26,738 bases of DNA from an uncultured Eggerthellaceae bacterium (GTDB lineage: Bacteria; Actinomycetota; Coriobacteriia; Coriobacteriales; Eggerthellaceae): contig CAMPAJ010000001.1 in the NCBI GenBank assembly GCA_946631805.1, forward strand, positions 1-26,738, read 5' to 3'. The position numbers were made by a program, and so were the translations under genes. Position 1 is the first letter of the stretch; the number at the start of each line of letters is the position of its first letter. Shown here one piece after another: positions 7,731 to 17,669 of this stretch. The notes under the pieces were generated by a model, which searched no databases, had not been told where the DNA came from, and saw nothing but the letters and a program-made list of their open reading frames with translations.

Positions 7731-8456
7731 TTACGCAACAGATCCGAGCAAGACCCCTTCGAAGGATTTGCGCAGGCGCGACGGGATGTTGAGGACTTCG
7801 CCATCCGAAAGCGTTATCGTGCCGTTGGGTATATGCGCCTCGCAGACTTCGTCGAGGTTGACGATGTACGAGCTCCCCACTTTGTAGAACCGGTCGTTTT
7901 CGGCCAGAAGGTCGAACATGCCCTGGGACGAGTACCTTCCGATGATCGACGAACCGTCCATCATGTGAACGATCTGGTCATGACCTGAGGTTTCGCAATA
8001 AAGCACCTTGCAAAACGGCACGCGGTTCACGCCCGTACGCGTGTTGAGCAAGAACGAAACGGAATGGATGCGTGCAATTTCGCTCAGCTGCGTCTTTACG
8101 GCACCGCGGAACTTTTGGCTGCTCACAGGCTGAACAAGGTAGCTATTGATGCCGGCCGAAGCCGCAAGGGCAACATGTTCGGGCGTATCGTCGAACATGA
8201 TCACGTGAAGCAGGGGTGCCGTAGCACGAGCCTCCTCAATTACATGGAGTCCGGTTACACCGGGTAATTCGTAAGGCAGTATAACGAGGTCGAGCGGATT
8301 TGACCCCGAAGGAGCAAGCTTATCGAGCAAGTCGATAGAGTTCTGAAACGTAATGACCTCGGCAGGTTCGCTGCCCAGCTCTTTTGCGACGTCTTCTACC
8401 AAGGTAGCTGGATTGCCACCTTCTACCAGGATGTCTGTATATACTGCGATTCTCAT
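7731..8456 (-). CDS. Second LytTR-family regulator with degenerate receiver domain
   Basis: The protein has 241 residues from ATG 8456. The receiver-like N-terminus (about 1-125) aligns well through LDLVILPYELPGVTGLHVIEEA, where the phosphoacceptor Asp of ordinary receivers is Pro61, and the conserved Lys is replaced by Gln109 (YLVQP). The C-terminal LytTR domain (about 135-235) contains CKVLYCETSGHDQIVH and DRFYKVGSSYIVNLDEV. DNA binding should be intact while phosphorylation control is probably lost. It differs in sequence from the regulator at 5259-5999, so this is not a recent duplication. It lies upstream of the unknown two-TM gene in the same orientation. Confidence 0.9.
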   Translation of the reverse strand: MRIAVYTDILVEGGNPATLVEDVAKELGSEPAEVITFQNSIDLLDKLAPSGSNPLDLVILPYELPGVTGLHVIEEARATAPLLHVIMFDDTPEHVALAASAGINSYLVQPVSSQKFRGAVKTQLSEIARIHSVSFLLNTRTGVNRVPFCKVLYCETSGHDQIVHMMDGSSIIGRYSSQGMFDLLAENDRFYKVGSSYIVNLDEVCEAHIPNGTITLSDGEVLNIPSRLRKSFEGVLLGSVA

Positions 8457-8778
8457 GTGGTGCCGGCATCTCTTTTATCGTCTTGCTTATGGCTTTCGCA
8501 CCGGGAATACCGATGGATTGCCCCTTTGTTGCCTATACGCGCCATGAAGGCTTACTGTCCTGCATTTTCAAAGATTCTTCAAATTTCGAACAATACATCG
8601 AAGAAAAGGTTGCGGGAAACGCCTTGTGACTTGCCTAGTGCACAGGGAGTTACGTTTAACCCCCAGTAGCCCTTGTCCAGGCATACTGGATGTTCATAAA
8701 AGGAGACCTGCGCGTTGATTCCACAGGTCTCCTTGATTATTGCTTGTTAGTGCAAGCCGTTAGAAGATCCGTTAGGGC
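8457..8778. other. Non-coding gap between LytTR regulator and gyrA
   Basis: This 322-base stretch has no credible gene. It holds the gyrA terminator at its right end and must carry the promoter of the LytTR regulator, but I could not pick a convincing -35/-10 pair. Confidence 0.5.
8698..8732 (-). terminator. Rho-independent terminator of gyrA
   Basis: In minus sense a 9-bp perfect stem GGAGACCTG/CAGGTCTCC (8732-8724 and 8710-8702) closes a 13-base loop and is followed directly by TTTT (8701-8698). It lies 46 bases past the gyrA stop. Confidence 0.9.
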
Positions 8779-11520
8779 CTATTCCTCCGTACCCTCGGCG
8801 TCCAAATCCTCTTCTTCGTCGACGAGTTGGCCCTTGTCGCGCGGTTTGGTTGCCTTGACCTTGCTTATGGCAACGGCGGTAACCTTGTCTTTTTCGGCAA
8901 CCTTCATCACGTGCACGCCCTGCGTTGCGCGACCCTGCTTGCTAATGCCGCTCACAGGAGTGCGCACGACGACGCCTTCCTCCGACATGATCATCATCTC
9001 TTCGCCAGGACGTACGATCTTGACGTCGGCAAGCTGGCCCTTCTTTGCCGTCATATTGATGGTGAACACTCCCTGGCCGCCGCGATGGTGAAGCGGGTAC
9101 TCGCTTACATCGGTGCGCTTGCCGTAGCCCTTCTCGGTGATGACGAAGAGCTCGGGATTGTAGGCTTCGTTGCAAACCTCCAGGCCAAGCGCTCGTGCGC
9201 CAGCGGGCAACGTGATGCCGCGAACGCCGGTCGTATCGCGGCCCATCGCGCGGGCTTCGCTTTCGTCCCACTTGATGGCCTTGCCGGCGCTCGATGCGAT
9301 AATAACCATATCGGTGGGTGCTACACGCTTGACGGCGATAAGCGCATCGTCATCTTTGAGGTTGATGGCGATCAGACCATCGCGGCGCGTACGGTCGTAA
9401 GCGCTCATGGCCGTCTTCTTGACCATGCCCTGCGCGGTACCGAAAATCAGGTATTCGTCCTCGGGGAATTCCTTGGTCGCGATGACGGCGGCCACGGTCT
9501 CGTCTTTCTCGAGATGCAGCAAGTTGCCGATGAACGTGCCGCGTGCATGGCGCGATGCCTCGGGAATCTCGTACACCTTGAGGCGGTACACCTTGCCCTT
9601 GCTCGTGAAGAACAGCATATAGGAATGCGTCGACGCGACGAACAGATGGTCTACGTAGTCGTTGTCCTTGAGGTTAACGCCTTGCATGCCCTTGCCGCCG
9701 CGCTTTTGCGAACGGTACGTGGCGACGGGAAGGCGCTTGACGTAACCGGCCTTGGTAACGGTAACGACCATGTTCTCGTCGGCAATCAGATCCTCGACGT
9801 TGATTTCGGTCGCCTCGGCACCGATGGTGGTCTTGCGCGGGGTGCTGAAACGCTTCTTGATCTCGAGGAGCTCCTCCTTGATGATCGAACGCAGCAGCAC
9901 GCGGTCCTCGAGCACGCGCTTGAAGTACGCGATGCGCTCGTTGAGCTCGGCCAATTCGTCCTGAATCTTCTGACGCTCCAAACCAACCAGACGACGCAGG
10001 CGCATCTGCAGGATGGCCTCGGTCTGCTTGTCGGTCAAGCCAAAACGTTCGGTCAAGCGCGCCGACGCCTCTTTGTCGGTCTCGGACGAGCGGATGATGT
10101 TAATGACCTCGTCGATGTTGTCCAGGGCAACGATCAAGCCCTCGAGGATATGAGCGCGTTCCTCGGCTTTTGCAAGTTCGTAGCGGGTACGCCTCTCGAT
10201 TACTTCTTCCTGGTGCTTGATGTAGTAGTGCAGCACTTCCTTGAGGGAAAGGACGCGCGGAACGCCGTCGACCAAAGCCAGCATGATCACGCCAAAACCG
10301 ACTTGCAGCTGCGTGTGCTTGAACAGCTTGTTAATCACGACCTGCGGCATGGCGTTTTGCTTGAGCTCGATGATGATGTCGATGCCCTTGCGGTCGGCCG
10401 CGTCGTGGATATTGCTGATTTCGGGAAGCTTCTTGTCGCGCACGAGCTCGCCGAGTTTCTCGAGCAGGCGATTACGGTTGACCTGGTAGGGAATCTCGGT
10501 GATGACGATGTTGGATTTGCCGTTCTTGAGCTCTTCCACATGGTACTTGGCGCGAATGGTCAAGCTGCCGCGGCCGGTTTCGTAGGCATCGATGATGCCC
10601 TTGGTGCCCATGATCTCGCCACCCGTGGGGAAGTCCGGACCGGGAAGGACCTTCATGAGGTCGGCCGTCGTGCACTCGGGATTATCGAGCATCAAACATA
10701 CGGCGTCGATCGTCTCGCCCAGGTTATGGGGCGGGATGTTGGTCGCCATGCCAACGGCGATACCCGCCGAACCGTTGACCAGCAGGTTGGGGAAGCGCGC
10801 AGGCAGAACCGTGGGCTCGGTCAGGGACTCGTCGTAGTTGGGCTGGAAGTCGACGGTCTCTTTATCCAGATCGCGCAGCAATTCCATGGCCGCCTTGTCC
10901 AGGCGGGCCTCGGTGTAACGCATGGCGGCAGCCGAATCGCCGTCGATGCTGCCGAAGTTACCATGACCGTCGACGAGCGGCACGCGCATGTTGAACGGCT
11001 GGGCCAAACGCACCATCGTGTCATATACAGCCGCATCACCGTGCGGATGGTACTTGCCGATGACGTCGCCAACCGTACGGGCCGACTTCATATGCGCGCG
11101 ATTGGGCGTGTAACCCGACTCGTGCATGGCGTACAAGATACGGCGATGAACGGGCTTCAAGCCATCGCGCACGTCGGGAAGGGCGCGGCTGACGATAACG
11201 CTCATGGAGTATTCCAGGAACGAAGTCTGCATTTCCTTGCCCAGGTAAGCGCTGCGTACGATGGTTCCGTCGCCGCCGTTAGCGCCTTCGACGATCTCGC
11301 CATGCGCCGAGGGCATGTCGACCATGAGCGATTGAGCTTTCATTTCCTCGCTCACGATTGCGCCGCTGAGCGAGGCACCGCCTATGCCGGTACGTTCCTC
11401 TTCGCCTTCGACGTCTTCCAGAATATCGTCGTCTTCGTCGAGTTCGGGGTCGTAATCTTCCTCGGCCCTGTTCAAGAACTCGTCAAACGAGTCATCGTGA
11501 TTGTTGGTTTCTTCTGCCAT
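8779..11520 (-). CDS. gyrA: DNA gyrase subunit A
   Basis: This is the breakage-reunion subunit of gyrase, which introduces negative supercoils with GyrB. It has 913 residues. The catalytic Tyr202 lies in [10 protein letters not shown], and the GyrA box QKRGGKG (605-611) marks it as gyrase rather than Topo IV. The quinolone pocket reads [10 protein letters not shown], with Ala163 where E. coli has Ser83 and Asp167 where E. coli has Asp87. The first ~85 residues are an acidic extension (many Asp/Glu runs) absent from typical GyrA, whose conserved core ([21 protein letters not shown]) normally begins near residue 20-30. The start is well supported: GAGGAG lies six bases before ATG. It is downstream of gyrB with a 115-base gap holding a strong hairpin, and a terminator follows. 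Confidence 0.99.
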   Translation of the reverse strand: MAEETNNHDDSFDEFLNRAEEDYDPELDEDDDILEDVEGEEERTGIGGASLSGAIVSEEMKAQSLMVDMPSAHGEIVEGANGGDGTIVRSAYLGKEMQTSFLEYSMSVIVSRALPDVRDGLKPVHRRILYAMHESGYTPNRAHMKSARTVGDVIGKYHPHGDAAVYDTMVRLAQPFNMRVPLVDGHGNFGSIDGDSAAAMRYTEARLDKAAMELLRDLDKETVDFQPNYDESLTEPTVLPARFPNLLVNGSAGIAVGMATNIPPHNLGETIDAVCLMLDNPECTTADLMKVLPGPDFPTGGEIMGTKGIIDAYETGRGSLTIRAKYHVEELKNGKSNIVITEIPYQVNRNRLLEKLGELVRDKKLPEISNIHDAADRKGIDIIIELKQNAMPQVVINKLFKHTQLQVGFGVIMLALVDGVPRVLSLKEVLHYYIKHQEEVIERRTRYELAKAEERAHILEGLIVALDNIDEVINIIRSSETDKEASARLTERFGLTDKQTEAILQMRLRRLVGLERQKIQDELAELNERIAYFKRVLEDRVLLRSIIKEELLEIKKRFSTPRKTTIGAEATEINVEDLIADENMVVTVTKAGYVKRLPVATYRSQKRGGKGMQGVNLKDNDYVDHLFVASTHSYMLFFTSKGKVYRLKVYEIPEASRHARGTFIGNLLHLEKDETVAAVIATKEFPEDEYLIFGTAQGMVKKTAMSAYDRTRRDGLIAINLKDDDALIAVKRVAPTDMVIIASSAGKAIKWDESEARAMGRDTTGVRGITLPAGARALGLEVCNEAYNPELFVITEKGYGKRTDVSEYPLHHRGGQGVFTINMTAKKGQLADVKIVRPGEEMMIMSEEGVVVRTPVSGISKQGRATQGVHVMKVAEKDKVTAVAISKVKATKPRDKGQLVDEEEDLDAEGTEE

Positions 11521-11542
11521 TCAGTTCTCCTCTATGGAAGGA

Positions 11543-11571
11543 GCTCATGAAGGGTCTGCCCCTTCATGAGC
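11543..11571. repeat. Perfect 12-bp hairpin in the gyrB-gyrA gap
   Basis: GCTCATGAAGGG (11543-11554) and CCCTTCATGAGC (11560-11571) pair perfectly around a 5-nt loop. It lies 22 bases from the gyrA start in minus sense, just upstream of the ribosome site, with no T-run after it. It may be an RNA processing, stability or attenuation element. Confidence 0.7.
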
Positions 11572-11635
11572 GCTATCCGGTTCTTACTTTTCCTCACATG
11601 TAATGCGCGAAGAGGTTAAACCCTTTGCGCCGGCT

Positions 11636-13618
<1,983 letters not shown>

Positions 13619-13728
13619 TTACACAGCAAGCAGGATGACTCCACGCAGAGAGCGCGGACGAAGAATGGGCGCGCGGGTCGTTTGAGCAGCGCGTCTGGGT
13701 AATTCCCGCCTGTTCCCAATATCTGGGC

Positions 13729-13737
13729 ATTTTACCA
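13729..13737 (-). promoter_or_regulatory. Candidate extended -10 promoter of gyrB
   Basis: Minus-strand TGGTAAAAT (13737-13729) is an extended -10 with TAAAAT. No good -35 is seen 16-18 bases upstream. The implied leader to the GTG start is about 125 bases. A small GCTATTTTAATAGC palindrome lies just upstream (13747-13760). Confidence 0.4.
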
Positions 13738-13787
13738 TATACAGTAGCTATTTTAATAGCGCTAACACAACATGTTCAATTTTCGCA

Positions 13788-13852
13788 TTTAAGGTACTTC
13801 AGAGGTTGCATGCGACTTGGTTTAAGGTTTTTTCAACTCCGTTTAAGGTTTT
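13788..13852 (+). repeat. Three TTTAAGGT repeats, two extended to GTTTAAGGTTTT
   Basis: TTTAAGGT occurs at 13788, 13821 and 13842. The last two are 12-bp copies spaced 21 bp apart; the first is 33 bp from the second. The spacings are close to whole helical turns. They lie at the 3' end of the DUF721 gene and upstream of gyrB. Confidence 0.6.
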
Positions 13853-14375
13853 CCGTCTTATTTAGCGCCATAGACGCCGTCATGGCTTTCTCGAGTGTCT
13901 TTTTGAGCGATGCGTCTTCGATACTCGACACGGTTTGGGTGACCAAACGCTTGTCGTCTTCGGAAAGCGGTGCCGCCTCGTACTTCCTTAGGGGTGCTCC
14001 ATCCTGATCGCTTTCTAATATATAAGGATGGTTGTTCTTGTACTTGCCGCGTGAAACCAGTATCTCGAATTGCTCGACCTCTTCGCCGAACTGTTCGAGC
14101 AGCTTGAGCTTGATAAGTTCGCGCTGGGCATTGAGCTCGGCGGCGAAAATCGACTCGTCAACGTAGACGATGAGCGTCTTAACGTCGTTCTTATTCATTA
14201 TGTATACGTTGTTCGTATGTTCCAAGAACAGAGGAGCCACATCGCGGTACACCGATTCGATCACCGTCTTGTACCGGTCGCGCACCTGCCGCGCCCGTAT
14301 AGTAATGCGCGCCCGTTCCTCATCCCCCGTAAGAGACGCCAGGAACACATCGATGTCAACCCCAATTTTCTTCAT
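13833..14375 (-). CDS. DUF721 / DciA-like helicase-loading candidate
   Basis: The protein has 180 residues. The middle part (about 60-115; LIVYVDESIFAAELNAQRELIKLKLLEQFGEEVEQFEILVSRGKYK) fits the DUF721 family. Members named DciA load or recruit the replicative helicase in bacteria lacking DnaC/DnaI, and in actinobacteria the gene commonly lies between recF and gyrB, exactly as here. The C-terminal 65 residues are charged and probably disordered. I choose ATG 14375 because a -35/-10 pair places the transcription start at or next to that ATG, giving a leaderless mRNA. Upstream in-frame TTG/GTG codons exist but lack ribosome sites. The protein could equally be called a DUF721 domain protein; the exact role is inferred. 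Confidence 0.85.
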   Translation of the reverse strand: MKKIGVDIDVFLASLTGDEERARITIRARQVRDRYKTVIESVYRDVAPLFLEHTNNVYIMNKNDVKTLIVYVDESIFAAELNAQRELIKLKLLEQFGEEVEQFEILVSRGKYKNNHPYILESDQDGAPLRKYEAAPLSEDDKRLVTQTVSSIEDASLKKTLEKAMTASMALNKTENLKRS

Positions 14376-14381
14376 ACCCAA

Positions 14382-14410
14382 AGTATAATTCACGAACAAA
14401 CGTTTGTAAA
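14382..14410 (-). promoter_or_regulatory. Promoter of the DUF721 gene, probably leaderless
   Basis: On the minus strand TTTACA (14410-14405), a 17-base spacer and TATACT (14387-14382) form a good sigma70-like promoter. Only six bases separate the -10 from ATG 14375, so transcription should begin at the A of the start codon. Confidence 0.7.
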
Positions 14411-14423
14411 TACAGAACTGCCA

Positions 14424-14510
14424 TGAACAGGGGACGGAGGAATGTTCACGCAGATGAAGACAACTTCACCTTTGGCGTCTTTGCGTGAACACTCCTCCGT
14501 CCCCTGTTCA
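14424..14510. repeat. 29-bp inverted repeat with 29-base loop
   Basis: Arms at 14424-14452 and 14482-14510 are complementary at 28 of 29 positions; they begin TGAACAGGGGACGGAGG and end TGTTCACGCA. The loop is 14453-14481. It resembles a large REP palindrome. No transposase gene is near, and it lies directly upstream of the DUF721 promoter. Confidence 0.85.
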
Positions 14511-14532
14511 CGCCGGGCAGCCTCGAGCGCCT

Positions 14533-14688
14533 GTCCCGCGGAGGAGTGGGGTGTGAGCGATTCTGCAGGGTTCGAGCGCCCGGAAAACGCGCCGGTGGCG
14601 CGTTTTCAGCGAGAACGGGCAAGCTTCAGCTTGCCCCCGTACATACTTCCAGAACTATTTCCTGAATGCGCGGAGCGCAGTCAGGAAC
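14533..14688 (+). repeat. Three-hairpin dispersed element, copy 1
   Basis: About 156 bases that are nearly identical, in inverted orientation, to 23252-23405. Inside are a perfect 11-bp stem GAAAACGCGCC/GGCGCGTTTTC (14583-14607), a perfect 9-bp stem GGGCAAGCT/AGCTTGCCC (14617-14636) and an imperfect TTCCTGA...TCAGGAA stem (about 14659-14687). No coding potential is seen. It fills much of the 472-base gap between the DUF721 gene and recF. Confidence 0.85.
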
Positions 14689-14702
14689 ACCCACAATTCC
14701 TG

Positions 14703-14711
14703 TTATCCACA
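14703..14711 (+). other. Perfect consensus DnaA box
   Basis: TTATCCACA matches the E. coli consensus at all nine positions. It lies between two repeat families in the gap downstream of recF, outside any recognised origin cluster. Confidence 0.5.
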
Positions 14712-14714
14712 TAT

Positions 14715-14798
14715 GTTAGCCGAAGCCAAGCGAACACCCCACTTCTCCGCGGGACAGGCGCTCGAGGCGACGGGATGGGTTAGCCGAAGCCAAGCGAA
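14715..14798 (-). repeat. Two tandem copies of the GTTAGCCGAAGCCAAGCGAA repeat
   Basis: The 20-mer GTTAGCCGAAGCCAAGCGAA, followed by CACCCCA, occurs at 14715-14734 and again at 14779-14798. Reverse-complement copies, some diverged, lie at 23084, 23140, 23439, 26651 and 26708, so this is a dispersed intergenic repeat family. Confidence 0.8.
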
Positions 14799-14847
14799 CA
14801 CCCCACCCCCGCCAGGCGTGCCCTCGGGGCGGCGGGACACAAACAGC

Positions 14848-15978
14848 TTAGCGAGAAAACGGCAAATCAATCACTTGCGCCCGCCCAAGCAGTTCCGCAT
14901 TGAACGAAGCCAAATCCGTAGCGGTAACAAACGTTTGGACGCTATCCCCCACGGCCTGCACGAGCATGTCGCGCCTCGTCTCGTCCAGTTCGCTCATGAC
15001 GTCATCGAGCAGCAAAACGGGGTTGATGCCCAGCGAGCGCCGTACCATTTCGACTTCTGCAAGCTTCCAGGCCAAAACGATGCTGCGCTGCTGCCCTTGG
15101 CTTGCAAACGACGATGCGTCTTTTCCGTCGAGGAAAAAGGTTATTTGGTCGTTATGGGGCCCTATGAACGAGCGCCGCGCGCGGTATTCCTCGCCCGAGT
15201 ACGCTGCAAGGGCATCCGAAAGGCAATCCATCACTTCGTCTTTTTGCAAGTCTTCGGCTGTCGATTTCGAAAACGCCGAAAGATGGGGAAACCGCTCCTG
15301 CATCCTCAGCCACGAGGGGACGTACGTTGCGCTGAATTCCTCTCCCGATTTTGAAAGCACCTGGTAGTTCTGCTGCACGACGGGCACCATACGCGCGAAC
15401 AGCGCCCTCCTGTAGCAATACAACTGCGTTGCGACGGTCATGAGCGTCTGGTTTATGGCATCGACCAAAGCAGGTGAAGATTCATCTTTGAGCAGGCGAT
15501 TCTTGTAGCGCAAGGCTTTCTCGTAGTCTTTGTGCACGATGTCGTAGTTGCGCGTGAGCTGCATGCCCAGCTCGTCGAGCGACGTCCTCTTGACCGAAGA
15601 AGACTTCTTGGCGAGCTCCAAATCGTCTGGAATGAACGTTACGGCAGGCAAAACACCCCTGATTTCCTGGGCAGTCTTGGGTTTGCCATTCATCTGGTAA
15701 CGCCTTTTGCCCGGCTCGAGCGAAAGAGCCGTCTGGACGAGCCTGTTGCCATCGCCCATCGCAAGCTCGATGCGCGCATGGTCGCTGCCCACTTTCACAA
15801 GCTGGTTGATCTGCGGATGCCTGAACGACGTTGCAGCCGTCAAAAGCTGAATCCCCTCGAGGATGTTCGTTTTTCCAACCGCGTTGGGACCGCAAAACAC
15901 AACGAGGTCGCTCAACCCGCCAAGTTGCAGGTTCTCGTAGTTTCTGAACTGTTTGAACGAGAGGTCGGTTATATGCAT
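14848..15978 (-). CDS. recF: DNA replication and repair protein RecF
   Basis: This is an SMC-like ATPase that loads RecA at single-strand gaps together with RecOR. It has 376 residues, normal for the family. Walker A is GPNAVGKTN (30-38), the signature is SQGQQRS (293-299), and Walker B is VLLLDD (321-326) followed by VMSELD. The N-terminal MHITDLSFKQFRNYENL is typical, which supports ATG 15978 although no strong ribosome site is visible. It begins 27 bases after the dnaN stop in the same orientation, so it is expected to be co-transcribed and partly coupled. Downstream is a repeat-rich gap. Confidence 0.98.
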   Translation of the reverse strand: MHITDLSFKQFRNYENLQLGGLSDLVVFCGPNAVGKTNILEGIQLLTAATSFRHPQINQLVKVGSDHARIELAMGDGNRLVQTALSLEPGKRRYQMNGKPKTAQEIRGVLPAVTFIPDDLELAKKSSSVKRTSLDELGMQLTRNYDIVHKDYEKALRYKNRLLKDESSPALVDAINQTLMTVATQLYCYRRALFARMVPVVQQNYQVLSKSGEEFSATYVPSWLRMQERFPHLSAFSKSTAEDLQKDEVMDCLSDALAAYSGEEYRARRSFIGPHNDQITFFLDGKDASSFASQGQQRSIVLAWKLAEVEMVRRSLGINPVLLLDDVMSELDETRRDMLVQAVGDSVQTFVTATDLASFNAELLGRAQVIDLPFSR

Positions 15979-16005
15979 GGGCGTCGGCTTAGCGCTGACC
16001 GCAGA

Positions 16006-17097
16006 CTATATGCGCACCGGCATGACCAAATATAGGTAGTTCTCGTCGCCCATCGCCTTGAAGATGCCCGGTTTCAGCGCGCCCTGGATCTCGAACGATA
16101 CGTCCGAGGAATCCATCGCGGTCAACCCTTCGCTCACGTAATGGCTGTTGAAACCTATTTCCACATCCTCGCCCTCGATTTCGGCTTTTACGATTTCTTG
16201 CGTAGAGCCCACATCTTGGTTCGTGGTGAGCTGGATCGTCTGGCTCGGCACGTTGACGCTGAAGCGCACCTGCGAACCTGATTTTTCCAGAAGCGATGCG
16301 CGTTTTACGGCCGACGACAACGCGGACTTGGAAACTATGCAGCGGGTCTCGTACGACGAGGGTATGAGCTGCTTGTAATTGGGGTAACGGCCCTCGATGC
16401 GACGGTTGATGAACACGGTACCCGCATACGATACGATGATTTGGTTTTCCGCCAGGGCAAACGAGATGGTCTCACCTGTTTTGGGAAGGCCCGCCAGATC
16501 CGACACGAACGAGCCGGCTATGACGGCGCTAAACTCCTGCGCCCCTTCCTCGAGCGGGTGCTCGGCCACGGCCAAGCGATACGAGTCGGTTGCCACCATC
16601 TTGAGCGTTTGATCTTCGACGCTGATCAAAACGCCGGTGAGGATCGCACGGCTCTCGTCCTTCGACACGATGCGGCACACCTTGCGCGCCATTGTGGAAA
16701 ACGCTTCAAACGGCACGCTGATCTGCTGCTCCGGTTCCACGACGGGAAATGCGGGGAAATCGACGGGATTCATGCAGCGAATGGAAAACGAAGAGGCTTC
16801 GCACGAAATGACCGCGCCTTCATCTTGCGTTTGGATGTGAACGGCGGCGTCGGAAAGGTTTTTGACGATATCCACCACGAGTTTGCCGGGAAGGACGGTG
16901 GAACCGGGATCCTCGACGAGCGCAGGAGCCGTATATTGAATGGAAAGCTCCAAGTCCGTTGTCTGGAACGTCACCTCGTCCCCAACCGTCTGGACGAAAA
17001 TACCCGAAAGAACGGGCAGCGTGGAGCGGCCGGAGATACCCTTTTGGACGATAGTCAGGGCGTTGAGCAATTCTGATTGGCTGATGCTGAATTTCAT
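16006..17097 (-). CDS. dnaN: DNA polymerase III sliding clamp (beta subunit)
   Basis: This is the ring-shaped clamp that tethers the replicative polymerase, 363 residues from ATG 17097. The start is fixed by GAGGAG eight bases upstream and by the family-typical MKFSISQSELL beginning; a longer in-frame reading upstream is not supported. Conserved features include ALTIVQKGISGRSTLPVLSGI, the TDLELSI stretch, ATDSYRLAV and the typical C-terminal LYLVMPVRI. It is followed by recF. It is divergent from the ATPase/dnaA unit, an arrangement unlike the usual dnaA-dnaN operon. Confidence 0.98.
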   Translation of the reverse strand: MKFSISQSELLNALTIVQKGISGRSTLPVLSGIFVQTVGDEVTFQTTDLELSIQYTAPALVEDPGSTVLPGKLVVDIVKNLSDAAVHIQTQDEGAVISCEASSFSIRCMNPVDFPAFPVVEPEQQISVPFEAFSTMARKVCRIVSKDESRAILTGVLISVEDQTLKMVATDSYRLAVAEHPLEEGAQEFSAVIAGSFVSDLAGLPKTGETISFALAENQIIVSYAGTVFINRRIEGRYPNYKQLIPSSYETRCIVSKSALSSAVKRASLLEKSGSQVRFSVNVPSQTIQLTTNQDVGSTQEIVKAEIEGEDVEIGFNSHYVSEGLTAMDSSDVSFEIQGALKPGIFKAMGDENYLYLVMPVRI

Positions 17098-17129
17098 ATA
17101 TTCAACTCCTCTTCGTTTTTCATTGGGAA

Positions 17130-17138
17130 AGTATAGCA
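17130..17138 (-). promoter_or_regulatory. Extended -10 promoter of dnaN
   Basis: Minus-strand TGCTATACT (17138-17130) is an extended -10 with TATACT, about 33 bases upstream of ATG 17097. The -35 region is poor. A TTTCCACG DnaA-like sequence lies just upstream. Confidence 0.6.
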
Positions 17139-17193
17139 ATTCAGCTTTCCACGTGAAAACCGCGCAGAGAAAGGTGAATTTCAAACATGAAAA

Positions 17194-17566
17194 TGTGGAA
17201 AAGGTGGATAACTCGCGTTTTACCAGTACGGCGTTGTGGAAAACTCGATTTCATGGGCAATCTCGTGAATTCGAAAGAATTTTTCCACTGCGTTCTCATC
17301 TGCGATTTCATGAGATTGTGAAATGTTATTAAGCGTTTGAACTGGTGTTTTTTACCTTATGAACGCGCTTGACATTCCATTTGCTTTCAAAATCGCAGGT
17401 AAGGACAAATCCACCATTTGAAGTCATCATTCCCCGCAACTCTCCCACCTGCGCTTTGTTTTATTCATGCTGATGAGCGAGTTATTAACAATTCTATTCA
17501 AAATTCACCACCCATATTCCACGTTCATTCACGGTTTTCCACTTTTGTTGAACAAAATGGGGAAAA
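17194..17566. other. DnaA-box cluster in the dnaN/ATPase gap
   Basis: The 572-base divergent gap (17098-17669) holds TGTGGAAAA (reverse complement of TTTTCCACA) at 17194-17202 and 17235-17243. Near-matches are GGTGGATAA 17203-17211, TTTTCCACT 17281-17289 and 17535-17543, and TGGGGAAAA 17558-17566. AT-rich stretches lie around 17480-17520 and 17590-17645. The gap could be part of a split origin or a regulatory titration site; no gene is seen in it. Confidence 0.65.
17337..17351 (+). promoter_or_regulatory. Origin-region motif copy 1 (TTGAACTGGTGTTTT)
   Basis: First of three copies of TTGWACTGGYGTTTT, one in each gap around the ATPase gene and dnaA. There is no matching -10 at promoter spacing, so it is more likely a protein-binding site than a -35. 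Confidence 0.55.
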
Positions 17567-17635
17567 CTTTGAAAACTGCTTTTCGGGACATATTTTGTTT
17601 TCACGTGAATATTTCATCTATTCATGAATGACCTA

Positions 17636-17641
17636 TATAAT
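17636..17641 (+). promoter_or_regulatory. Candidate -10 of the GHKL-winged-helix gene
   Basis: A perfect TATAAT lies 28 bases upstream of ATG 17670, giving a leader of about 22 bases. The -35 (TTCATC at 17 bases) is weak. Confidence 0.5.
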
Positions 17642-17669
17642 TTCAAGACACCGAAAAGAAAGCACACTG

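Noticed and set aside
8827..11550. Long open frame on the plus strand opposite gyrA
   Set aside because: It is antisense to a clear gyrA, has no family signature and arises from the high-GC codon pattern.
17369..17374. TTGACA as a promoter -35 in the dnaN/ATPase gap
   Set aside because: No acceptable -10 lies 15-19 bases downstream on the plus strand.
17145..17612. Two parS-like CACGTG sites at 17145-17160 and 17597-17612
   Set aside because: Each matches only 11 of 16 parS positions, mainly the core; probably chance, though both lie in the origin gap.
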